Assembly (NCBI GenBank): GCA_964629825.1
Contig: CAZVUW010000001.1
Span: 1 to 64,000, forward strand
Source of the DNA: CAZVUW01 sp964629825
GTDB taxonomy: Bacteria > Actinomycetota > Nitriliruptoria > Euzebyales > Egibacteraceae
Length of the DNA: 64,000 nt
Direction of reading: 5' to 3'
Positions 24,464-31,661 of the stretch are shown here, in pieces. Within the stretch, counting starts at the first letter, position 1. Each line of letters starts with the position of its first letter. The notes beneath the pieces were generated by a model. That model was given only the letters and a program-made list of their open reading frames with translations, did not search any database and was not told where the DNA came from. A program made the translations under genes and the position numbers.

Positions 24464-24912
24464 CCATCCACCTCGACCCGGTAGTCGCTGCGCTGACCGG
24501 GTTGGGAGATCAGCTCGGCCACGTCGGCGGCGACCCGCCCCGGCAGCGCGACCACCTCGCGCAGCACCGTGTGCGGCGCCGTGGGGTTGTTCAGAAGCTT
24601 TGTCATGACGTTCAGGACCTCCTTGAAGCAGTCCCGCACGTCCTCGGCGAGCCCCGCGGCCGGGTCGGAGGGCAGCGCCTCCTCCAGCGGCATGGCCGCT
24701 AGGGCGGCACCGGCGCGCGCGGCCAGGTCCTGGTCGCCGACGAACACCGCGACCGGCAGGCCGTCGTCCAGGCGGTAGATGCCGCACAGGGCGGGCTGCT
24801 CGGCGGTGAGTCCCTGCGGCGGCGCGCTCGACACCCGTGCCCTGCGTCCTAGCAGGTCGGTGAGGAGGTCGCGCACGGCCGCGCGGACCGGCATCGGGGT
24901 TGCGCCGGCCAC
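24427..24912 (-). CDS. CheX/CheC-like putative chemotaxis phosphatase
   Basis: A 161-residue protein at the end of the chemotaxis operon, directly after cheY. CheC/CheX/FliY phosphatases dephosphorylate CheY-P using a Glu and an Asn spaced ExxN in a helix. Here that helix is DVRDCFKEVLNVMTKLL, with E98 and N101, and it occurs once, as in CheX. The flanking pattern (VAVFVGDQDLAARAGAALAA before, VVALPGRVAADVAELISQPG after) is compatible with the fold. Overall similarity is faint, so the function is inferred from motif and position. Four bases separate it from cheY. Confidence 0.5.
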   Translation of the reverse strand: MAGATPMPVRAAVRDLLTDLLGRRARVSSAPPQGLTAEQPALCGIYRLDDGLPVAVFVGDQDLAARAGAALAAMPLEEALPSDPAAGLAEDVRDCFKEVLNVMTKLLNNPTAPHTVLREVVALPGRVAADVAELISQPGQRSDYRVEVDGYGEGTITLLTR

Positions 24913-24915
24913 GGC

Positions 24916-25275
24916 TCAGACCGCCTCGAGGGCGCGCTCGAGCGAAGCCGGGGTGAAGGGCTTGGTGACCAGGAAGCTCGCCCCCGCGGCCATCGCGCGG
25001 TCGTACATCTCGGGCGTGGACTCGGAGGTCACGAACCCGAGCTTCACCGTGCTCCCCCGCTCCTTCAGTGCCTCGAGCAGCTGGATCCCGTCCATGCCGG
25101 GCATGTTCCAGTCCGACAGGACCAGGTCGGGCCGCTCCGCCTCGATGCGGACCAGCGCCTCATTGCCGTCACCGGCCTCGATAAGCTCGGCGTCCGCGTA
25201 GCGGGTGGTCGACCGCAGCGAGCGCATGACGATGCTGCGCATCACCTTGCTGTCGTCGACGACCAGGATCTTCAT
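24916..25275 (-). CDS. cheY: Chemotaxis response regulator CheY
   Basis: A single-domain receiver of 119 residues that carries the signal from CheA to the switch protein FliM. It shows the acidic pocket VVDDSKVMR (DD at 7-8), the phospho-acceptor Asp in PDLVLSDWNMPGMDG, the Thr/Ser in GFVTSES and the conserved Lys in LVTKPFTP. DWNMPGMDG is the CheY-type form. ATG with AAGGAG upstream. Sixteen bases separate it from cheR. Confidence 0.93.
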   Translation of the reverse strand: MKILVVDDSKVMRSIVMRSLRSTTRYADAELIEAGDGNEALVRIEAERPDLVLSDWNMPGMDGIQLLEALKERGSTVKLGFVTSESTPEMYDRAMAAGASFLVTKPFTPASLERALEAV

Positions 25276-25291
25276 CGGTGCGGGCTCCTTG

Positions 25292-26134
25292 TCAGCGGGG
25301 GGCGTTCTTGAGGCGGTAGGCGACGGCGGGGCCGACGCGGACCCGCTCGAAGTCGTCGCTCACGTTGAGGGTGGTCTCGGCGTTGCCCAGGAACAGGTAG
25401 CCGTCGGGCTGCAGGACCGCCGCCACGCGTGCGAGGACCTGCCGTCGGGTCTCGTCGTCGAAGTACAGCAGCACGTTGCGCAGGAACAGCACGTCGATGC
25501 GAGGCAGGGGGGTCCACGGCCGCGCCAGGTTCAGCGTCCGCAGCTCGACCATCGATCGCACCTCGGGCTTCAGCTGCCAGCCGCCGGTGACCTCGGTGAA
25601 GTAGCGCTTCAGGAGCTGGGGGGGCAGGCCGCGGCCCACCTCCATGTCGCTGTAGATGCCCTGCGCGGCTCGGGCGAGCATCGCCGCGGACACGTCGCTG
25701 GCGATGATGCGGACGTTCCAGCCGGCCAGCTGCGGGAAGCCCGACCGGAGAAGCATGGCGATGGAGTACGGCTCCTGACCGCTCGAGCAGGCGGCGGACC
25801 ACACCGAGATCTGGCGCCGCGCGGCGCGCTTGGCGATCAGCTCGGGCAGGATGTGGCGCTCAAGCGCCGCGAACGGCTTGCCATCCCGGAAGAAGTAGGT
25901 CTCGTTGTTGGTGATCGACTCGACCACCTCGGCCCGGAGAGGGGCCGCGTGGCCGTTGGCGCCGCGCAGACGCGCGACCAGCGCGGAGACGTCGCCCAGG
26001 CCGTGGCGTCGCGCCACGGGGGCCAGTCGCGCCTCGACCATGTAGGCCTTGGCCGGCTCGACGACGATCGCCGCCTCGGTGCGGACCAGGTCGGCGATGA
26101 ACGTGAAGTCGGCGGTGCTGATGCCGGTGCTCAT
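25292..26134 (-). CDS. cheR: Chemotaxis methyltransferase CheR
   Basis: CheR methylates glutamates on chemoreceptors using S-adenosylmethionine. The ATG at 26134 overlaps the cheB stop (ATGA) and gives 280 residues. Motifs: the N-terminal helical part with VRTEAAIVVEPAKAYMVEAR, the conserved ITNNETYFFRDGKPF, the SAM-binding WSAACSSGQEPYSIAMLL, and IDVLFLRNVLLYFDDETRRQ. The frame is open upstream but that part lies inside cheB. Confidence 0.95.
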   Translation of the reverse strand: MSTGISTADFTFIADLVRTEAAIVVEPAKAYMVEARLAPVARRHGLGDVSALVARLRGANGHAAPLRAEVVESITNNETYFFRDGKPFAALERHILPELIAKRAARRQISVWSAACSSGQEPYSIAMLLRSGFPQLAGWNVRIIASDVSAAMLARAAQGIYSDMEVGRGLPPQLLKRYFTEVTGGWQLKPEVRSMVELRTLNLARPWTPLPRIDVLFLRNVLLYFDDETRRQVLARVAAVLQPDGYLFLGNAETTLNVSDDFERVRVGPAVAYRLKNAPR

Positions 26135-27270
26135 CCGGCCACACCGCCTCCGAGGGCCTGCAGCGCGGTGCGCCGACCCAGGCGCGCACGGGCGCTGATC
26201 GCAGCGGCCATGGAGTCCAGCGGCAGGACGCGGTCGGCCAGCCCGGCGTCGGCGACCGCCCCCGGCATCCCCCACACGACGCTCGACGCGGCGTCCTGGA
26301 CGACCACGGTGCCGCCGGCGGCGCGCAGGTGCCGCGAGCCCTGCAACCCGTCCCGGCCCATCCCGGTCAGGACCACCCCGAGGGCGGAAGGGCCGTAGAC
26401 CCGCGCGACCGAGCGGAACAGGACGTCCACGGCGGGCTTGCAGGAGTTCTCCGGCGGGCCGTCCTCGAAGTCCAGGTAGCTCTGCCCGGCGGAGCCCTGC
26501 ACCACCAGGTGGTGCCCGCCGGCCGCGATCCAGGCCTGGCCCGGCAGCAGCGGCACCCCGGGCCTAGCCTCGGCGACGCTCAGCGGACTGACCGCGTCGA
26601 GGCGCTCGGCCAGCAGGCGGGTGAAGGTGGGCGGCATGTGCTGCACGACGACCACCGGCACCGGCAGGTCGGCCGGAAGCGCGGAGAAGAGGCGGGCGAG
26701 CGCATCCGGCCCGCCCGTCGACACGCCGATGGCGAGAACCTCCACCCGCGCCGCCGGCGGGCGGCGGCGCGGTGTCGGTGCGACCCGTGGTGCGGCGGCG
26801 ACGGGCGCCGTGATGCCGCACAGGGCGCGGATCTTCGGCAGCAGCTGCTCGCGCACCGCCGCGACGCCCTCGGCCAGGCCCGCGACGCTGCCCGGCTTCG
26901 TCACGTAGTCGTTGGCGCCGGACAGCAGCGCGTCCATCGTGATCTGGCCGCCGCGCTCGGTCAGGGTCGAGAACATGATGACCGGCAGGTCGCGATAGCG
27001 GCGGCGCAGCTCCTTGAGCGTCGCCAGCCCGTCCATCTCCGGCATCTCGACGTCGAGCGTCACCAGGTCGGGGTTGACCTGCGGGATCTTGGCCAGTGCG
27101 ATGCGGCCGTTGGGCGCGGTGCCGGCGACCTCGAGCCCGGGCTCGGCGCCGATGAGATCGGTGAGGATCTTGCGGATAACGACGGCGTCATCCACGACCA
27201 GGATGCGCTTGGGCGGCGCCTGGCCGCCCCCGGGCAGTCCGGAGTCGTCGGAGGACGCCGCCCGGCGCAT
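26131..27270 (-). CDS. cheB: Chemotaxis protein-glutamate methylesterase CheB
   Basis: CheB demethylates or deamidates chemoreceptors and is activated by CheA. It has 379 residues from ATG 27270 (a GTG one codon upstream is possible). The N-terminal receiver (about 20-135) has ILVVDDAVVIRKIL, DLVTLDVEMPEMDGLATL and YVTKPGS. The C-terminal esterase (about 175-365) has the catalytic Ser in LAIGVSTGGPDALARL, the His in VVQHMPPTFTRLLAERLD, and the Asp in VVLTGMGRDGLQG. The start overlaps the mcp stop. Confidence 0.95.
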   Translation of the reverse strand: MRRAASSDDSGLPGGGQAPPKRILVVDDAVVIRKILTDLIGAEPGLEVAGTAPNGRIALAKIPQVNPDLVTLDVEMPEMDGLATLKELRRRYRDLPVIMFSTLTERGGQITMDALLSGANDYVTKPGSVAGLAEGVAAVREQLLPKIRALCGITAPVAAAPRVAPTPRRRPPAARVEVLAIGVSTGGPDALARLFSALPADLPVPVVVVQHMPPTFTRLLAERLDAVSPLSVAEARPGVPLLPGQAWIAAGGHHLVVQGSAGQSYLDFEDGPPENSCKPAVDVLFRSVARVYGPSALGVVLTGMGRDGLQGSRHLRAAGGTVVVQDAASSVVWGMPGAVADAGLADRVLPLDSMAAAISARARLGRRTALQALGGGVAG

Positions 27271-28775
27271 CACAGCGAACCGGCGGGGGTCCAGGCGGGC
27301 GAGACCAGCGACGCCGGTGGCGTGCCGCCCGGAGAGCGCTCCTCGCCGCTGCGGACGAGGGAGCGCAGCTCGGTGGACAGGGCCGCCAGCTCGGTCGCGG
27401 AGACCTCGACCGTCTGAGCGCCCTGGCTGGTCTGAGCCGCAGCCTGCGCGGCGCTGGCGATGCTCTCGGCGATCTCCGCCGAACCGCCAGCGGCATCGGT
27501 GACGTTGCGAGCGATCTCGTTGGTGGTCGCGGTCTGCTCCTCGACCGCCGAGGCGATCGTGTTCTGGATGTCGGCGATCCGGCCGATCACGCCGCGGATG
27601 GACGTGATCGCCGCGACGGCGCCGTCGGTGTCGGACTGGATCGCGGCGATCCGCGCCTCGATCTCCTCGGTGGCCTTGGCGGTCTCCTTCGCCAGCTCCT
27701 TGACCTCGTTGGCCACCACGGCGAAGCCCTTGCCGGCCTCGCCGGCACGCGCGGCCTCGATGGTCGCGTTCAGGGCCAGGAGGTTGGTCTGCTCGGCGAT
27801 CGAGGTGATGACCTCGATCACCGCACCGATCTCGGCGGAGGACTCGCCCAGCCGGGCCACGGTCTCATTGGTGGCCTCCGCCTCGGTGACGGCCGCGGCG
27901 GCCACGCGCGCCGCCTCGGACGCGCTGGCGGCGATCTCACGGACGGAGGCGTTCATCTCCTCCACCGCGGTCGCCACGGTCTGCACGTTGTGCGACACCT
28001 GCTCGGAGGCGGCGGACACCACGTTGGCCTGCGCGGCTGCCTCCTCCGCGCTGGACGACAGCTGTGCGGAGACCGCCGCGAGGTCCTCGGAGCGCTCGGT
28101 CAGGCGGTTCGACAGCCCGTTCACCGAGCGCGAGATGTCGCGCGCCAGCCGGAAGGCGACGAGGCCGGCGATGATGAGAGCGATCAGCATGCCGATGCCA
28201 CCGAGCCGCCGGATGATCGCGGTGACCTCGTTCAGCTCCTCGCCCGCGGCGACCATCGACTGGTCAGCCCGGTCGATCTGGTGGTCGAGGATCGTGTCGA
28301 GCTGCGCTGCGATGCCGAGGGCCTCTTGGACGTGGGGCAGAGCCGCCGACAGGCCGCCGACCTCGACCGCCGGCTCAACCTTGGCGATGGCCGCCTCCAG
28401 CTGGATGGCCATCTGCGCAGCCGACTCCAGCTCCGCGCGGTCGTCCTCATGGGCGCGCTCGATCAGGGAGTCGAGCTCGCCGCGGAAGGCGACGGTCAGC
28501 TCGTTGATCTCCTCCGCCTCTGCGGTCAGGTCCTCGTCGTCGTCCATGGCCAGGCCCTTCAGCGCGGCCTGGTTGATCTCGGTCAGGGCGAGCTTGGCGT
28601 GGTTCGCCTCCCGGGCCAGGTTGTAGCTGTCCTGGTAGACCTCGTCGGCCGCGCGGCCGATGGAGGCGATGCTGCCCTGCAGATAGAGCCCCATGGCGAG
28701 GAACAGGCCGAGGATGAGGCCGAGCCCTCCCAGCAGCTTCTTCTGGATGGTCAGGGACTTGAGCTTCGTGAGCAT
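27270..28775 (-). CDS. Methyl-accepting chemotaxis protein
   Basis: A transmembrane chemoreceptor of 501 residues. The first membrane helix is at about 13-31 ([19 protein letters not shown]). The extracellular four-helix-bundle part (about 35-190) is acidic ([20 protein letters not shown]). The second helix is near 193-212 ([20 protein letters not shown]) and is followed by HAMP. The signalling tip contains [19 protein letters not shown] and [19 protein letters not shown]. There is no NWETF-type tail for CheR/CheB docking. The ligand is unknown. Being inside the che operon it is likely the main receptor for this pathway. Confidence 0.94.
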   Translation of the reverse strand: MLTKLKSLTIQKKLLGGLGLILGLFLAMGLYLQGSIASIGRAADEVYQDSYNLAREANHAKLALTEINQAALKGLAMDDDEDLTAEAEEINELTVAFRGELDSLIERAHEDDRAELESAAQMAIQLEAAIAKVEPAVEVGGLSAALPHVQEALGIAAQLDTILDHQIDRADQSMVAAGEELNEVTAIIRRLGGIGMLIALIIAGLVAFRLARDISRSVNGLSNRLTERSEDLAAVSAQLSSSAEEAAAQANVVSAASEQVSHNVQTVATAVEEMNASVREIAASASEAARVAAAAVTEAEATNETVARLGESSAEIGAVIEVITSIAEQTNLLALNATIEAARAGEAGKGFAVVANEVKELAKETAKATEEIEARIAAIQSDTDGAVAAITSIRGVIGRIADIQNTIASAVEEQTATTNEIARNVTDAAGGSAEIAESIASAAQAAAQTSQGAQTVEVSATELAALSTELRSLVRSGEERSPGGTPPASLVSPAWTPAGSL

Positions 28776-28793
28776 CTGCGGGTTCCTTTGGAG

Positions 28794-29228
28794 CTACGCC
28801 GCGGTGGGGGCCGCGGCCTGCACGGCTCGGGCGCTGTCGAGCACGAGCAGCAGTCGGTTCGGGAGCTTGCAGGCGAACGTGACGAGGTCCTGCAGGGGTC
28901 GGGGGAGGGTGACGGGCGGTGGCTCGGTGTCCTCGGCGGTGACGTCGACCACGTCCTCGACGGCGTCGACCAGGAGGCTGACCGGACCATCCGGGCGAGC
29001 CAGGACCAGGTGCATCGAGGGCCTCGCCGACCCTCGCTCGGGCAGACCCAGCCGTCGCCGCAGATCCACGGCGAGCACGATCTGACCGCGCAGGTTCACG
29101 AGGCCGCCGACCTCCGGGGCGGCCAGCGGCACAGGCGTGGGGGCCTGGCCGCGCAGCACCTCCTGGACGTCCGTGACGGGCACGCCCAGGTAGAGGTCGT
29201 CGACGACGAAGGTCGCGTAGCTGTCCAT
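28794..29228 (-). CDS. cheW: Chemotaxis coupling protein CheW
   Basis: CheW links chemoreceptors to CheA. The protein has 144 residues with the CheW fold signatures YATFVVDDLYLGVPVTDVQE, GGLVNLRGQIVLAVDLRRRL and PVSLLVDAVEDVVDV. The ATG overlaps the cheA stop as TGATG. The frame continues upstream within cheA but is a shadow. A C-terminal stretch of about 25 residues beyond the core is Ala-rich. Confidence 0.93.
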   Translation of the reverse strand: MDSYATFVVDDLYLGVPVTDVQEVLRGQAPTPVPLAAPEVGGLVNLRGQIVLAVDLRRRLGLPERGSARPSMHLVLARPDGPVSLLVDAVEDVVDVTAEDTEPPPVTLPRPLQDLVTFACKLPNRLLLVLDSARAVQAAAPTAA

Positions 29229-31546
29229 CACTGCACCGCCAGCTCGGGCAGGAGCACGGACAGGTCGATGACGTCGGTCACGCGGTCGCGCAGGATCACG
29301 GTCCCGCTGACGCCGAAGGTCGAGCCGCCGGTGCGGGCGCCGAGGGGCTCGTCGACGATGTCGACGATCCGGTCGACGACCAGGCCGAGCCGCCGTCCAC
29401 CGCGCGCGGTGACCACGACGTCGATGCTCCGCCGATCGGTCTGCGAGGGCTCGATCCCCAGCAGCTCGGACAGCCGGACCAGGGGCAGCACAGCGCCGCC
29501 GTGCCGGGCCACCGGGCCCTCCGCCGACGTGTCGATCAGCTCGGCGGGGAGCTCCTCCAGGCGGTCCACGTCCGACAGGGGCAGCGCGGCGCGGTGGTCC
29601 CGCCCCAGATCCACGACCAGCAGCTCCTCGGTCGCGGCCGCGGCGGCTGCGGTCGTCGTGTCGGCGGGCAGCTCGGCGGCGCTCCCGTCCAGCACGCCGG
29701 AGCGCTCGGCCAGCCCGCTGACGTCGAGGATGAGGCTCACCTGGCCATCGCCGAGGATGGTCGCGCCCGCGTACACGGACAGCTCCTTGAGCACGCGGCC
29801 GAGCGGCTTCACGACGATCTCCTGGGTGTCGTGCACGGCGTCGACCAGCAGTCCGAAGCGCTCGCCGTCGGACTGGAGCACGACGATGCAGCGCGCCTGA
29901 TCCAGACCACCGGGCAGACCCAGCTCGTCGGCCAGGCACAGGAGCGGGAGCAGTCGGTCACGCAGGCGGTAGACCGGCGTGGCGCCGATGTGCTCGATCG
30001 ACGCGGAGCCGCCGGCGCGGTCGAGGCCGGCGACCTCCTGGACACCGCTCTGTGGCAGCACGAAGCGCTGCCCGGCGGCGCTCACCACCAGCGCCGGCAG
30101 GATCGCCAGCGTCAGGGGGATGCGCAGCCGCACGGTGGTTCCGGCGCCGGGCTCGGACTGAAGGTCCACGACGCCGCCGATGCGCTCGATGTTGGTCCGC
30201 ACGACGTCCAGCCCCACCCCGCGGCCGGAGACGTTGGTGACCTTCGCCGCGGTCGAGAAGCTCGGCGTGAACAGCAGCTCGGCGGCCTGCCGCGGCGCCA
30301 GCGCGCCGGCGGCGTCCGGGCCGATCAGCCCCTTCTGGACCGCGCGCTCCTTGACCCGCTCCAGGTCGATGCCGCGGCCGTCATCGCTGATCTCGATGGT
30401 GACCTGTCCGCCCGCGTGGTCGGCGCCGACGCGGATCAGGCCCTCTGCCGGCTTGCCCGCGGCCAGGCGCTCCTCCGGGGTCTCGAGGCCGTGGTCCACG
30501 GCGTTGCGCACGAGGTGGGTCAGCGGGTCCCGGATCGCCTCGATGATCGTGCGGTCCAGCTCGGTCTCGCGGCCGCCGATCTCGACACGCAGCTGCTTGC
30601 CGAACTGCAGGGCGAGGTCTCGCGCCACCCTCGGGAGCTTGCCGAAGACGTTGCCGACGGGCTGCATCCGGGTGCGCATGACCGCCTCCTGGAGCTGGCC
30701 CGTCAGGGAGTCGAGGCGCTGGCTGACGGAGGTCAGGTCCCTGCCGCCGGCGACGCCGTCGATCTGGAGCACCTGGTTGCGCACCAGCACCAGCTCGCCG
30801 ACGAGGTTCATCAGCTGCTCTAGGCGGGCCACGTCCACACGCACGCTCGACTCCGCCAGGCGGGTCTGCTGGTGGCCCAGGGCCTCGTCGAGCGCGGCCT
30901 GGGTGAGGTCGCCGCGGTCGACCAGGATCTCGCCCAGCGGCCGGGGGTCGCCGTCGCGCTGCTGGCGTGCCGCCGCCTCGATGGCTGCGCGCGACACCGC
31001 ACCCGTGGAGATCAGCAGCTCACCCAGGCGCGGCGCACCCACGGCCTGCTGCTCGGGCTCGGCCGGCTCTGCGGGCGCGGGCTCGGCCGGCTCTGCGGGC
31101 GCGGACTCTGCGGCCAGCGCTGCGGGCAGGGCCTCAGCGACGGGCCCGGTGTCCTCGGCCGGGGTCTCGCGCAGCGCCTCGAGCAGGGCGATGAGGCCCT
31201 CATGCCGCGGCTCCCCCTCTGCACCGGTGGTCTCGATGGCGCCCAGCAGCTCGCGCACGGCGTCGATCGTCGACAGCAGCGCCGACGTGATCTGCGCGCT
31301 CAGGCGGAGCTTGCCGTCGCGCAGGTCGCCCAGGAGGTTCTCCGCCACGTGGGCGAGCCGCTCCAGGTGCGGGAAGCCGAAGAAGCCGCACGTCCCCTTG
31401 ATGGTGTGGATGGCCCGGAACATGCTGGCCAGCGCCTCACCATCGTCGGGAACGCGCTCAAGTGTGAGAAGGTCGTCTTCCATCCGGTCGAGGCCCTCGA
31501 GGCTCTCGACCAGGAACTCGCTGACGACCTCATCGAGGTCTGACAT
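29228..31546 (-). CDS. cheA: Chemotaxis histidine kinase CheA with embedded MshEN-like motifs and two CheW-like domains
   Basis: CheA autophosphorylates and passes phosphate to CheY and CheB. It has 772 residues. The HPt domain (1-125) has H47 in MFRAIHTIKGTCGFFGF. After a Pro/Ala/Glu linker with a tandem repeat come two 24-residue units (173-196 and 203-226) of the pattern xLGxxLxxxG, six residues, L/I, three, L/A, two, Q, resembling the MshEN c-di-GMP-binding motif and standing where P2 normally lies. Then come the dimer helices (LEQLMNLVGELVLVRNQV), the ATPase (THLVRNAVDHGLETPEER, SDDGRGIDLERV, SGRGVGLDVV) and two CheW-like regions (about 500-625 and 645-770). First gene of the operon, behind a sigma-28-like site. 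Confidence 0.93.
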   Translation of the reverse strand: MSDLDEVVSEFLVESLEGLDRMEDDLLTLERVPDDGEALASMFRAIHTIKGTCGFFGFPHLERLAHVAENLLGDLRDGKLRLSAQITSALLSTIDAVRELLGAIETTGAEGEPRHEGLIALLEALRETPAEDTGPVAEALPAALAAESAPAEPAEPAPAEPAEPEQQAVGAPRLGELLISTGAVSRAAIEAAARQQRDGDPRPLGEILVDRGDLTQAALDEALGHQQTRLAESSVRVDVARLEQLMNLVGELVLVRNQVLQIDGVAGGRDLTSVSQRLDSLTGQLQEAVMRTRMQPVGNVFGKLPRVARDLALQFGKQLRVEIGGRETELDRTIIEAIRDPLTHLVRNAVDHGLETPEERLAAGKPAEGLIRVGADHAGGQVTIEISDDGRGIDLERVKERAVQKGLIGPDAAGALAPRQAAELLFTPSFSTAAKVTNVSGRGVGLDVVRTNIERIGGVVDLQSEPGAGTTVRLRIPLTLAILPALVVSAAGQRFVLPQSGVQEVAGLDRAGGSASIEHIGATPVYRLRDRLLPLLCLADELGLPGGLDQARCIVVLQSDGERFGLLVDAVHDTQEIVVKPLGRVLKELSVYAGATILGDGQVSLILDVSGLAERSGVLDGSAAELPADTTTAAAAAATEELLVVDLGRDHRAALPLSDVDRLEELPAELIDTSAEGPVARHGGAVLPLVRLSELLGIEPSQTDRRSIDVVVTARGGRRLGLVVDRIVDIVDEPLGARTGGSTFGVSGTVILRDRVTDVIDLSVLLPELAVQ
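31057..31104. repeat. Tandem 24-bp repeat (two perfect copies) in the cheA linker
   Basis: Two identical 24-base units, 31057-31080 and 31081-31104, code for the PAEPAEPA-type linker of CheA between the HPt domain and the MshEN-like units. A recent slippage or duplication event is the simplest explanation, and linker length may vary between strains. Confidence 0.85.
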
Positions 31547-31594
31547 GGTGGGCTACCCCTGCACAGGAACCGATCGCGACGGTGCTCTGTGTCA

Positions 31595-31621
31595 GGTCGA
31601 CCGCCGGATGGCCTCCCTTAA
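31595..31621 (-). promoter_or_regulatory. Sigma-28-like promoter of the cheA operon
   Basis: Minus strand TTAA (31621-31618), then 16 bases, then GTCGAC (31601-31596), close to GCCGAC of the other sites. It lies about 50-75 bases ahead of the cheA ATG. The first box sits in the loop of the aceE hairpin. Confidence 0.5.
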
Positions 31622-31643
31622 GCGCGGGAGCCCATCCGGCGGT
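31600..31643 (-). terminator. Long hairpin between aceE and cheA
   Basis: ACCGCCGGATGG (31600-31611) pairs perfectly with CCATCCGGCGGT (31632-31643); inside, after one C-C mismatch, CTCCC (31613-31617) pairs with GGGAG (31626-31630), leaving an 8-base loop. The 17-bp stem begins 19 bases after the aceE stop. There is no T-run. It probably ends aceE transcription and overlaps the cheA promoter. Confidence 0.65.
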
Positions 31644-31661
31644 GGTCCACCGGGTCAGGTG

